From positions 13,226 to 77,225 of the forward strand of contig CAZDTI010000003.1 of NCBI GenBank assembly GCA_964508085.1: 64,000 bases of DNA. The letters are read 5' to 3'. Below, in pieces: positions 53,361 through 63,000 of the stretch. Numbering within the stretch: the stretch's first letter is position 1; every line of letters starts with the position of its first letter. Under the pieces are notes generated by a model. It saw only the letters and a list, made by a program, of their open reading frames with translations. It had not been told where the DNA came from and did not search any database. A program made the translations under genes and the position numbers. Source of the stretch: CALGLS01 sp964508085 (lineage in GTDB: Bacteria > Bacteroidota > Bacteroidia > Chitinophagales > Saprospiraceae).

Positions 53361-54983
53361 ATGCCTTCATTGCTACCTCGTTCCGGGGCGCTTGGCGTTC
53401 GGCTGGCAAAGCACTTGCTCCGACGATCCACTTACCATATAAACAGACAAAGAATAGATCAATTTGCCGCACTAGATGCTAGTGCAGCAGTCGATTTATT
53501 GATGGTTACAACAGATCCCTCTATACCTGAACCCATTGATCCTGCTACGGAACAACCCTGGATAAATAGCGGCGTCCCTTCTCAATCTAGCTCTGACCGA
53601 CAGCGCGATTACGTCAAAGCTTGGTGGATGAACGAAGCTCGTATAGATGAAGGAATCCCCCATAAAATGATGTTCTTTCTCCATAGTCACTTCACCGTCG
53701 ATTTCAATGTCAAAGGCTCAGAAATTGATTTTGATTATCTGGCCTTACTCCGATTTTACGCAATAGGTAATTTCAAAACCTTGACTCGTAAGATGGTGAC
53801 CGATAACCTCATGCTGAAATACCTCAATGGCGATCAAAATGGGAAATACGGTGTCAACGAAAATTTTGCTCGCGAGTTTTTTGAGCTCTACACCATCGGC
53901 AAAGGACCACAACAAGGTCCAGGGGATTATACCAACTATACAGAAACCGATATTCAAGCCGCTGCTCAACTGTTGACTGGCTGGAAAAAAGGAGACGACA
54001 GGGTCACCTACATAGATCCAGACACCAATATTCCAAGAGGATGGGCTCGAATAGACAAACACGACGAACTCGACAAACAATTTACCGCTGCTTTTGATAA
54101 CACATTAATTACAGGAACAGATACTGCCGAAGGTATGTGGACGGAACTCGAACAGTTTGTTGATATGATTTTTGATCAAGACGAAACAGCGCGCCACATT
54201 TGTAGAAAGCTGTATCGCTATTTTGTAAATAGAAATATAGCAGAAAATGTAGAAAGCGACATCATAGACCCTTTGGCAACCACCTTTCGGGAAAATGGGT
54301 ATAGTTTGGAAATCGTGATGAAAGAATTGTTGAAGTCTCAGCATTTTTATGACGAAGACGACAATTCGCTTAGCGATGACACCATCGGAAACATGATCAA
54401 ATCGCCTCTGGAAAATTTATTAACAACCCTTACTTTTTTTGACATCTCCATCCCCGATCCTGTCTCTGAGTCAGAAGCGCATTATTATGAATTCTGGAGA
54501 AGAAGCGTTAGAAAAGTCATACTTGATTATTCTGGAATGCCGATTTTTGTTCCAACTGCTGTGGCAGGTTATCCAGCATATTACCAAGGTCCCGACTTTC
54601 ATAGAAACTGGTTCAACTCCAGTACCATCATTACCAGATACAAATTACCTCAGATGCTTTTGGAAAACAGTCGAGTACTGGAATACGGCGAACTAGGTGT
54701 CCAACTCAACATCGTTGAATGGGTAGAAAACCCCGACAACATTTCCGATCCCTACAATCCTTTCACTCTCGTTTCTGAAATGCTGACTTATATGCTTCCA
54801 GAATATCCTCAAATGGAAAGAGAGACTTACTATATGACTTTATTTCTCGACGGACTAGATCCAGAGGATTGGACCAATGAATGGGCTACCTATCTTGGAA
54901 CGGGAGACGATAGCGAGGTAAAAATTCCACTAGGACATTTGGCTACAGCTATTATGCATTCGCAGGAATACCAGCTAAGTTAG
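53361..54983 (+). CDS. DUF1800-family protein
   Basis: The 540-residue protein opens with LAKHLLRRSTYHINRQRI, the usual LLRRxxF-type opening of DUF1800. It contains DKMMFFLHSHF-like (PHKMMFFLHSHFTV), FAREFFELYTIG near 170, and YTETDIQAAAQLLTGW near 195, all standard for the family. It ends with IMHSQEYQLS. There is no signal peptide at this start. The family function is unknown, but genes are almost always paired with DUF1501, as here (128 bp upstream, same strand), which suggests a shared exported complex. A 1.4-kb empty stretch lies upstream. Confidence 0.9.
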   Translation: MPSLLPRSGALGVRLAKHLLRRSTYHINRQRIDQFAALDASAAVDLLMVTTDPSIPEPIDPATEQPWINSGVPSQSSSDRQRDYVKAWWMNEARIDEGIPHKMMFFLHSHFTVDFNVKGSEIDFDYLALLRFYAIGNFKTLTRKMVTDNLMLKYLNGDQNGKYGVNENFAREFFELYTIGKGPQQGPGDYTNYTETDIQAAAQLLTGWKKGDDRVTYIDPDTNIPRGWARIDKHDELDKQFTAAFDNTLITGTDTAEGMWTELEQFVDMIFDQDETARHICRKLYRYFVNRNIAENVESDIIDPLATTFRENGYSLEIVMKELLKSQHFYDEDDNSLSDDTIGNMIKSPLENLLTTLTFFDISIPDPVSESEAHYYEFWRRSVRKVILDYSGMPIFVPTAVAGYPAYYQGPDFHRNWFNSSTIITRYKLPQMLLENSRVLEYGELGVQLNIVEWVENPDNISDPYNPFTLVSEMLTYMLPEYPQMERETYYMTLFLDGLDPEDWTNEWATYLGTGDDSEVKIPLGHLATAIMHSQEYQLS

Positions 54984-55110
54984 AGGCAAATAAGGTATCC
55001 CCCAAAGGAGGGACTCGTGAATTAGGAGAAGCCTTATCTACCCTCATCAACCATTACACTCCCTTCATCCACCCTAAGAAACAAAACACTTAAAAAGAAA
55101 AAACATCATC

Positions 55111-57027
55111 ATGAAACGTAGAAATTTCCTAAAACTCTCTGCTCCTATTGGTATAGCTCCTTTGGTGATTGGCGGCATCCCATTAAAATCTTTTGCAACA
55201 CCTGCTATGATCGCAATGGATTGTGAAGCAGTGGCAGACCGAGTTTTAGTCATCATTCAGATGGGAGGTGGCAATGATGGTTTAAATACTGTTGTTCCGC
55301 TCCAACAGTATGATACTTATGCAGGGCTGCGACCCACCTTGGGTTTAGCTGAAACTGATCTAATAAATTTGGATAGTACTTTAGCCATTGAAGATCAGGT
55401 TGGTTTACACCCTGCGTTGACCGATATTAAGGCTTTGTATGACAATGGTAAAGTAAACCTTATCCAATCCGTGGGTTATGAAAGTCCAAATCTTTCTCAT
55501 TTTAAATCTACAGATTTATGGATGAGTGGTGGAGATGGAACTCCTGATAACTATAATATAAGTACTGGTTGGATGGGGCGTTATTTGAGTTCAAGATATC
55601 CAGGAGTTGCAGGAAATCCATCTGGACTATTTCTTGACCCTTTGGGGATTCAATTAGGAGATAGTAAACCTTCTCTGGGTTTTCACAGTATGGAAGAGCA
55701 TGAGTCGGCGATCAATTTAAGTGGATTGGAGCCTTCTGATTTTAACAGTTTAATTTCAGAGATCGGTGGCGCACCGCATAGTGTTCTACCCACATCAGAG
55801 TTTGGAGAAGAATTAGATTTCATTATGAACATTGAGAATTCCGTATCTAATTACTCTCAGCGAATTACGAGCGTTTATAATAGTGGAACTAATGCGGTAA
55901 CTTATCCGGATTTTGACATTGCCAATCAACTAAAAACAGTTGCCCGCTTTTTAAGTGGTGGTTCTACCACAAAAATATTTCTGGTAAAAATGACCGGTTA
56001 CGACACTCATGTTGACCAAGTATTAGATGGTACTCCAACATTGGGAACACATACGGAATTATTGGCAGAATTTTCCCAATCTATTAAAGCATTTCAGGAT
56101 GACTTAGATGCTCAGAACATTTCCGGCAAGGTGCTTACCGTTAGCTTTTCAGAATTTGGAAGAAAGGCAGAAGAAAACGGTGCTCTGGGAACCGACCATG
56201 GAACAATCGCTCCAATAATGCTTTTTGGCGATGCTGTAGCTCCAGGCATGACAGGAACTAACGTAGACCTTAGCAATTTGGATAATGGTCAGTTGCAAAA
56301 CCACCAGCACGATTACCGACAGGTTTTCACTACTTTACTTCAGGATTGGTTAGGTGCCGGAGACAACATCATTACTTCTACCTTATTTGATCCTTATTTG
56401 GGATCTAAGTTACCTATAATAAATGCAGAAAATTTGGTTGACCCTAGTTGTTACGCTGTTCCGCTCCCAGTAGAACTTTCTTTTTTTAACGCAACTGCAA
56501 TTGAAGATAAAGAAGTATTGCTTAGTTGGGAAACTGCCTCGGAAATTAATAGTGCTTATTTTGAAATTGAACGAAGTGCAGATGGACAAAATTTTGAAAA
56601 AATTATGGATCTAGCTGCCATAGGAAACTCCAATATTAAGACGACTTATAAAAGAAAAGATAGTGAACCATTAAACGGTGTATCCTATTACCGATTACGA
56701 ACCATAGATTTTGATGATTCCTTTGAATATTCTCCAATTGTATCCGTAGAAATAAGACCGAAGGAATTGAGCAATATTCGTTTGTATCCCAATCCGGCAG
56801 TATACGACTTCCAACTAACCTTTATGGCAGAGAAAACAGGAATAGTAGATGTTCGAATTTTGAATCTAAATGGTCATCTCATGCGGCAGCGAAGATTGTC
56901 TGTTAAAAGCGGGTTTAATAAATTTGCCTTCCCAGTGGATCGTCTCATTGCGGGGACATACAGTATTGAGTTATCTTCTATTGATTTGAATGTTTTAGAG
57001 ACCATACGTTTGGTGAAAGCGGACTAG
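55111..57027 (+). CDS. DUF1501-family protein with T9SS type A domain
   Basis: The 638-residue protein starts with MKRRNFLKLSAPIGIAPLVI, a Tat-type signal peptide (RRNFLKLS). The DUF1501 domain (sulfatase-like fold, about 40-430) includes QMGGGNDGLNTVVPL, LHPALTDIKALYDNGKV, HFKSTDLWMSG, FSEFGRKAEENGALGTDHGT, and NHQHDYRQVFTTLLQDWLG. A fibronectin-like stretch (VELSFFNATAIEDKEVLLSW) and a type A sorting domain (LYPNPAVYDFQL to GTYSIELSS) follow. The combination of a Tat-type signal and a T9SS domain suggests export of a folded or cofactor-bearing protein. It is the second gene of a pair with DUF1800. Confidence 0.9.
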   Translation: MKRRNFLKLSAPIGIAPLVIGGIPLKSFATPAMIAMDCEAVADRVLVIIQMGGGNDGLNTVVPLQQYDTYAGLRPTLGLAETDLINLDSTLAIEDQVGLHPALTDIKALYDNGKVNLIQSVGYESPNLSHFKSTDLWMSGGDGTPDNYNISTGWMGRYLSSRYPGVAGNPSGLFLDPLGIQLGDSKPSLGFHSMEEHESAINLSGLEPSDFNSLISEIGGAPHSVLPTSEFGEELDFIMNIENSVSNYSQRITSVYNSGTNAVTYPDFDIANQLKTVARFLSGGSTTKIFLVKMTGYDTHVDQVLDGTPTLGTHTELLAEFSQSIKAFQDDLDAQNISGKVLTVSFSEFGRKAEENGALGTDHGTIAPIMLFGDAVAPGMTGTNVDLSNLDNGQLQNHQHDYRQVFTTLLQDWLGAGDNIITSTLFDPYLGSKLPIINAENLVDPSCYAVPLPVELSFFNATAIEDKEVLLSWETASEINSAYFEIERSADGQNFEKIMDLAAIGNSNIKTTYKRKDSEPLNGVSYYRLRTIDFDDSFEYSPIVSVEIRPKELSNIRLYPNPAVYDFQLTFMAEKTGIVDVRILNLNGHLMRQRRLSVKSGFNKFAFPVDRLIAGTYSIELSSIDLNVLETIRLVKAD

Positions 57028-57353
57028 GCTCACTTTATGTTGTAAATTAATACTCCTCCCTTGGTTGTTTTATTAGTTCACCTAGTACAAAACTTAACGA
57101 GATCAACTCTTCTAAGATGGTCATTCAGCAGCGATTAAAGCTGAATAGGACAAATCGATAGTTTCTCTAAAAGAACAGTGTTCTACACATTAAAACGGGA
57201 CTTATCCTCTTCAGCTACCAAGGCGTTAAACATAAAAATCAAAGAACTTCAAAAATACTTCCCATCTTCTTGAATTTTGTAAAAACAAAATATATCTTTG
57301 CGGCGCTCAAAACGGAACTTTGTATTCCATACTTCCGTTGAAAAAGCTCATCC
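57028..57353. other. intergenic region carrying the tRNA promoter
   Basis: This 326-bp gap lies between the DUF1501 gene and tRNA-Ser. The only element recognised is the promoter at 57270-57300. No terminator for the DUF1501 gene was identified. Confidence 0.5.
57270..57300 (+). promoter_or_regulatory. promoter of tRNA-Ser
   Basis: TTG (57270-57272), 20 bp, then TATCTTTG (57293-57300) matches the Bacteroidota promoter consensus. It lies about 54 bp upstream of the mature tRNA 5' end. Confidence 0.65.
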
Positions 57354-57440
57354 GGTGGGGTGGGTGAGTGGCTGAAACCACCAGTTTGCTAAACTGGCGT
57401 GCGGGTAACCGTACCGGGGGTTCGAATCCCCCTCCCACCG
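57354..57440 (+). tRNA. tRNA-Ser (GCU anticodon)
   Basis: The 87-nt sequence folds as a class II tRNA. GGTGGGG pairs with TCCCACC in the acceptor stem, a long variable arm (GTGCGGGTAACCGTAC) follows the anticodon stem, and the T loop is TTCGAAT. The anticodon GCT is at 57388-57390, in TTTGCTAAA, so it reads AGC/AGU serine codons. The discriminator base is G at 57440 and no CCA is encoded. A terminator follows at once. Confidence 0.95.
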
Positions 57441-57443
57441 CGA

Positions 57444-57485
57444 AAATGACGTGTAAAGGCTTCCCTTTATGCGTCATTTGTTTTT
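57444..57485 (+). terminator. intrinsic terminator of the tRNA-Ser gene
   Basis: AAATGACG (57444-57451) and TAAAGG (57454-57459) pair with CCTTTA (57464-57469) and CGTCATTT (57472-57479). There is a TG/TG internal mismatch, the loop is CTTC, and GTTTTT follows. Confidence 0.85.
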
Positions 57486-57573
57486 AGTATTCCTCCTACT
57501 CTTCTCTGGCTGCCAACCGAAAAAACAACAGCTTACACATCGCTACTGCCACCAAGATGCAATTTGTCATTAA
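57469..57573 (+). CDS. possible 34-aa mini-lipoprotein overlapping the terminator
   Basis: ATG at 57469 lies in the right arm of the tRNA terminator and opens a 34-codon frame (MRHLFLVFLLLFSGCQPKK, then QQLTHRYCHQDAICH). It has a plausible lipoprotein signal with Cys15 and a 20-residue mature part containing two more Cys. There is no promoter of its own, and transcription from the tRNA should stop at the hairpin, so expression is doubtful. It may be a chance frame. Confidence 0.25.
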   Translation: MRHLFLVFLLLFSGCQPKKQQLTHRYCHQDAICH

Positions 57574-57608
57574 AAAGTGTGAATTTTGTGCAATCCAAAA
57601 AGACCAAA

Positions 57609-59012
57609 TCAACAATTCTCTAACAACTCTGCTAACTTAGTTTCCCCAGTAAAGACACTCATTATAGTCACCCGCAACCAAACCGCCCCATTCAAGGTCG
57701 TCTGTACAATATAAAAATCACCTTTTTCTAAAATCCTTTTTCTGATTCCAGTATTCAGCTCGTTCAATTCCGTCAAAGACAGCGCTGGTTTCACCTTTCT
57801 AAAACAAACGATATTAGAATCCGGAGCTACGGCAATTTCAAAATCCGATCTTACGTCAAGCATTTCTGCAAAAGCTTTAGCCCTATCGTAGAGTTGATTT
57901 ACAAAGTCAGAAAAGACCACTTCGCCATACATTTTCCAAAGTACAAAGAACTTAATACTCATCATTTCTTTGGTACATTCGAAAGTTCGTTTTGCATAAT
58001 TGTACCATTGCTCTTCTTCGGAAGCTGACCAAAGGTATTGCGCCTTTTGGCTGAAAGTCGCATAGGAGGCCGATTTATTTTTATATAACAGAAAGGTCAT
58101 AATACCGGGCGTGAGCAACATTTTGTGGCCGTCTATAACTATGGAATCAGCAGCTTCCGCACCTTGCATCAATGATTTGTATTTTTCTGAAAAGACCACT
58201 GCCCCTCCATGAGAAGCATCCACATGAAACCATAAATTCTTACTTTTACAAAATCCAGCAATGGCTTCCAAATCATCATAAATACCAGTGGAAGTAGAGG
58301 GAGCGGAACCAACCACAGCAATGATCTTAATTCCAGCAGCAGTTCCTTTCTCGTAAGTTTCCTCCAATAAATCCGTCCGCATTTTAAATTGTTCATCCAC
58401 GGGGACTTTAACCACTCCCTTAGCACCAAGCCCCATAATTCGCACTGCTCGATCCACACAATAATGAGCTTCCGAGGAAACCATAATTCCCAATTGTTCT
58501 TTTGATCCTTCTGCCCAAACATCCCGCTCCAGCATGTTCTGACGAGCAGAAAGTAAGGCTGTTAAATTTGCCAAAGTACCTCCAGAAGTCAAAACACCAT
58601 CTCCTTCTTCACCAAAACCTACTTTTTCCAACAATAGATTCACAACAAGTTTTTCTATAGCTGTCGAAGCAGATCCCATTTCATAAATCGCCATTCCATT
58701 GTTGAGCACTCCACTCAGCAAATGCGCCAAGGCCGACACTGGAGCCGTCGGCACCACCTGATGACCAATGTACTTCGGATGATGTACGTGAATGGATTTT
58801 TCAAGTACATCTTTAAAAAAAGGCGTTGGAGAACCCTGATCGAATTGATAGTTTTGCCAATAGGCCAATTGATCATTCGGCTCTTGCCACTGATTTACAG
58901 AGGTGTTTTCTTGAGAAGTATTTTCCAGATGATCAGCTATAAGATCAATGAGTTCGTGTCCCTGCGCTCTGAATGCTTTGGGATCGTAGGCTGATTTTAG
59001 GTTATTGGTCAT
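57609..59012 (-). CDS. group II PLP-dependent decarboxylase
   Basis: The 467-residue protein has the fold-type I decarboxylase layout. LTSGGTLANLTALLSAR (near 140) binds the cofactor phosphate, HVDASHGG (near 265) carries the Asp that holds the pyridine nitrogen, and DGHKML (near 298) carries the Schiff-base Lys. AHYCVDRAVRIMGLG precedes them. It matches the aromatic-amino-acid/diaminobutyrate decarboxylase group. The usual DPHKW is DGHKML here, so the substrate is not the standard tryptophan/tyrosine type with certainty. It is cytoplasmic. It lies downstream of the pseudouridine synthase gene on the same strand, separated by a dispersed repeat. Confidence 0.88.
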   Translation of the reverse strand: MTNNLKSAYDPKAFRAQGHELIDLIADHLENTSQENTSVNQWQEPNDQLAYWQNYQFDQGSPTPFFKDVLEKSIHVHHPKYIGHQVVPTAPVSALAHLLSGVLNNGMAIYEMGSASTAIEKLVVNLLLEKVGFGEEGDGVLTSGGTLANLTALLSARQNMLERDVWAEGSKEQLGIMVSSEAHYCVDRAVRIMGLGAKGVVKVPVDEQFKMRTDLLEETYEKGTAAGIKIIAVVGSAPSTSTGIYDDLEAIAGFCKSKNLWFHVDASHGGAVVFSEKYKSLMQGAEAADSIVIDGHKMLLTPGIMTFLLYKNKSASYATFSQKAQYLWSASEEEQWYNYAKRTFECTKEMMSIKFFVLWKMYGEVVFSDFVNQLYDRAKAFAEMLDVRSDFEIAVAPDSNIVCFRKVKPALSLTELNELNTGIRKRILEKGDFYIVQTTLNGAVWLRVTIMSVFTGETKLAELLENC

Positions 59013-59040
59013 AGAGAGGAGTTATAAATGGGGAGACAAC

Positions 59041-59080
59041 CTTGTCATTCTGAGTGAACGCAGTGAATCGAAGAATCAAG
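59041..59080. repeat. single TCATTCTGAG-type dispersed repeat
   Basis: GTCATTCTGAGTGAACGCAG then TGAATCGAAGAATC is a single copy of the dispersed family whose tandem form is seen at 0.8 and 16.0 kb. Its right edge carries the TGA stop of the pseudouridine synthase gene (59078-59076). Confidence 0.75.
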
Positions 59081-59891
59081 GTTTAATCCTCCTCTTAGGC
59101 TTCTTCCTATAGTCTTTGGCTTTAGGGTTCTTGTTCCGCTTTTTTCCATCCTTAGAAACATCTGCTGTCTTTTGTGCGCCATCCAGCATTTTGAAAATAT
59201 AATCCACATCTCGTTTTTTCAATTCCTTCCAATCTCCTACTTTCAAGTCACCCAATTTGATATTCATGATACGAACTCGTTTCAAAGTCGCCACCTCATA
59301 ACCAAGATACTCACACATACGGCGTATTTGCCGATTCAGTCCCTGTGTCAGAATAATTCTGAAAGTATAGTCGTTAATATATTGAACCTTACAGCGCTTT
59401 GTTACGGTATCTAAAATAGGAATTCCTCCTCCCATTTTTTCAATAAACATAGGCGTCAATCTTTGCCGAACACGGACGATGTATTCTTTCTCATTTTGAT
59501 TACCAGCACGCAAAATCTTGTTAACTATATCGCCATCGTTGGTTAGCAATATCAAACCCTGAGAAGCTTTGTCTAATCGTCCAATTGGAAATAATCGTTC
59601 TTCATGACCAATAAAGTCAACAATGTTTTTGCGTTCTTTTTTATCTGTTGTGCAAACAATTCCGATGGGTTTATTGAAAGCAATGTAAATGGGGTCTGGT
59701 CTTTCCTCCAAGGGGCGTCCATCGATGAGCACTTCATCGCCTTCAGACACTCGGTTGCCTAATTTGGTAGGCTCGCCGTTGAGCGTCACCCGACCAGCTT
59801 TGATCCACTGATCTGCCTCCCGGCGAGAGCAAATACCAGTAGAACTGATGAATTTATTAAGGGAAATGGAGTTGTCGTTATTCTCTTGCAA
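59076..59891 (-). CDS. rluF: 23S rRNA pseudouridine synthase, RluF-like
   Basis: The 271-residue protein has an N-terminal S4 RNA-binding domain (LNKFISSTGICSRREADQWI, about 11-60). The pseudouridine synthase core carries catalytic Asp107 in FPIGRLDKASQGLILLTNDGD (quoted in part) and GLNRQIRRMCEYLG near 184. A Lys/Arg-rich tail (about 225-271) follows. The RLDKASQGL and GLNRQIRRMCEYLGYEV spelling is that of the RluF branch, which modifies U2604 of 23S rRNA. It is close in sequence to RluB and RsuA, so the target base is inferred. The stop codon lies in a dispersed repeat. A possible -7 element is at 59912-59919. Confidence 0.88.
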   Translation of the reverse strand: MQENNDNSISLNKFISSTGICSRREADQWIKAGRVTLNGEPTKLGNRVSEGDEVLIDGRPLEERPDPIYIAFNKPIGIVCTTDKKERKNIVDFIGHEERLFPIGRLDKASQGLILLTNDGDIVNKILRAGNQNEKEYIVRVRQRLTPMFIEKMGGGIPILDTVTKRCKVQYINDYTFRIILTQGLNRQIRRMCEYLGYEVATLKRVRIMNIKLGDLKVGDWKELKKRDVDYIFKMLDGAQKTADVSKDGKKRNKNPKAKDYRKKPKRRIKP

Positions 59892-59911
59892 GGTTGTATG
59901 ATTTTATAGCG

Positions 59912-59919
59912 CAAAGATA
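59912..59919 (-). promoter_or_regulatory. possible -7 element of the pseudouridine synthase gene
   Basis: TATCTTTG on the minus strand matches TAnnTTTG and lies about 20 bp upstream of the ATG. No TTG was found at the expected -33 distance, so this is moderate evidence only. Confidence 0.35.
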
Positions 59920-60052
59920 CGTTTTTAGGATAAAGGGCGTATAAAACACTTATTAAAGCAAGCAAAAAAGACCAACTCCGAACATTTTCACGTATTTCCA
60001 CACCTTCAGTCCTAAAAACACGTATATTAAATTATCAATCTATAGAACAACA

Positions 60053-63000
60053 ATGGCCTTTATGAATACACCCCTTCCAAAATTCACAATTCTGCCCTTC
60101 ATCTTTTTGATAATCAATTCACTAGGAGCACAAGAGACTTGTTCCCACCACGATCATTCAGAGCACATCAGTCCTGGAGACCGGATTGGCTTTGTGGAAA
60201 ACAAAGGGCAATGGGAGGAAGACTTTAGTTTCAAAGCAAACATTGGTGGTCTGAATACCCTCTTCCTCGAAAACAATGCTTTTACCTATCTTTTCCATGA
60301 CGAAAATCAAATGCAAGGCTTGCATGATGCTTATTATCAAACGGACTTTAAAAGCTATTTGGTAGATGCCCACTCCTACAAAGTTCATTTTCTGGGTGCC
60401 AATGATCCAGTGCTAAGAGGACAAGAAAAGAGGCAGACACATCTCAATTTTTTTCATGGAAATGACCAGTCAAAGTGGATTAGCAATGCCAGTGTTTTCG
60501 ACAAAATCAGATATGAAAATCTATATGACAATATTCACTTAGAAACCTATAGTAAAGGTGCTGACTTTAAATACGACTTCATTGTTCAACCAAATGGAAA
60601 AGTCAGTGAAATTCGTTTACATTACCAAGGTGCGGAAAGTTTAGAACTTAAAGATGGGAATTTAATTGTCACCACTTCCGTAAATGTTATTCAGGAATTA
60701 GCGCCTTATGCCTGGCAACTAATTGATGGAAAAGAAACACAGGTGCCCTGCCAGTATGTATTAAAAAACAATACAATTACATTTCATTTCCCTGAAGGAT
60801 ACGACAATACTTTACCCTTAGTTATAGATCCTGTGGTTTTGGCCGCTACGCTCTCTGGCTCTACGCTCAATAAAAACTTTGGGCACACCGCTACTTTTGA
60901 CAATGCTGGAAACATCTACGCCGGCGGGATTTCTTTTGGCGTGGGTTATCCTACTAACTCTGGTTCTTTTCAAACCGACTTTGCAGGAGGTGAACAAGAC
61001 ATCTGTGTCAGCAAATACAATCCAACAGGAACTCAAATGTTATACGCCACATATATCGGTGGCGCCGGAGATGACTTTCCGCATAGTATGGTTACCGACT
61101 TTAGTGGCCAATTATATATCTACGGAAGTTCAACTTCCATAAATTATCCAACAACCAGTAATGCTGTACAAACTCAATTTGGTGGTTCTTCTGACATTAT
61201 AGTTTCCAAATTAAACACTGATGGCAGTCAACTTGTAGGTTCTACCTATCTTGGAGGTAATGACTTCGACGGCCTTCAACAAAGCACTCATTTCGGTAAT
61301 TATGGTGATGAATTCAGAGGCGAAATCATATTAGATGCTCAGGGGAATGCCTATATCAGTTCTCACAGCTCCTCTTCTAATTTTCCGGTAACGGATAATG
61401 CTTACGACCAAACCTTAAATACCTTCTTGGGGCCAACATTTTTGATAGACCAGGATGCTGTCATCCTTAAATTGAATAGCAACCTTTCATTTCTCTATTG
61501 GTCAACCTTTCTTGGCGGAGATGGCGCAGACACCGGAGCGGGCCTTCGGTTAGATCAAAATAACAATGTATATGTAACTGGAAATGCAGGCCATTCTAAT
61601 TTCCCAGTTGTAGCTGGTGGTTATCAAACGACCCACCTTGGTGGTGTAGAAGATGCTTATGTTGCGCTTATTTCAGCTGACGGAAGTGAATTGTTACGAT
61701 CCACCTTTTTTGGAACAACAGATAACGACCATAGTTACTTCATTGAGATTGATGAACAAGATAATGTCCATATTTTTGGGCAAAGCAACGGTGTCATAAC
61801 CCCCACACCTCCAGGCACGTACTCTACCAATAACAATAGCCCACAATTTCTGGCTGCTTTTGATAAAACCCTATCTACCCTGATTTATCAAACCAATATT
61901 GGTAATGGCGCATTACCTGCTGGAACAAGTCAATTTCAGTTAGTTCCGGTGGCTTTAATGGTAGATAAATGCGACAACATTTATTTCTCTGGCTACTATG
62001 CTCAACAAGGTTTACCGACTACATCGAACGCCATAGAACCGAATGGCAATAACTCTTTTTACCTTGGCGTGCTCGATCCGCTCGCCACCGGGTTGTCCTA
62101 TGGCACCTATTATGGCAATGCTGATCACGTAGATGGTGGAACCAGTCGTTTTGACAAAAGTGGAACGGTATATCAAGGGGTTTGCAGTTGTTCCTGGGCG
62201 AATGCAGTGATGAATACCAATGCAGATGCCTGGTCTACTTCTTCGAATCTGGATTGTGATGTTGGTGTTTTTAAAATTGATTTTGAAGTGCCTACAGTGA
62301 CGGCATCGGCCTTTGCCTCACCAGCTACTAGTGGCTGTATTCCTTTTGAAGTGGACTTTACTTACACTGGTCAGGATGCGGAAAATTATTCTTGGGATTT
62401 TGGAACTGGTGGTAGTGGAAGTAACCAACTAAACCCTTCGTATACCTATACGGAAGCAGGAAAGTTTACCGTCACCATGATCGCTTCTTCTCCAAACACC
62501 TGTAATATTGCGGATACTTTTTATTTACAGATTGATGTATTAGATGGCAGCAGCACTTTACAGGACACTGCTATTTGTCAAGGTGTTTCAACAATATATT
62601 TAGATGCCACTACTTTGAATGCGCAATACACTTGGCAGGATGGTTCTACCGGAGCGACTTATGCGGTTGAAAACACAGGCGTTTATTGGGTAGAAATTGA
62701 CATTGGAACCTGTACTCGATTGGACAGTTTTATCGTATACCCCGCGACTGACATGACGATAGAGCTTGGCGATGATTTCTCTGTTTGTGATCAAAATACC
62801 TTTTCGATACAACCACAAATAACTGGCCCGGCAGAAAGTTACCAATGGAGTACGGGAGCGGTAACAGAGAATTTACAAATCAACTCCGCAGGCACTTATA
62901 GCATACAAGTAACGGATACTGTAGGTTGTGTTCTTTCAGATGAGGTCTCTGTTTTATTTGGTTTCACTCCTGATGTAGACTTGGGTGTTTACGATATTCT

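Noticed and set aside
58169..58522. 117-codon minus-strand frame inside the decarboxylase
   Set aside because: It is another frame of the same strand within a complete decarboxylase gene.
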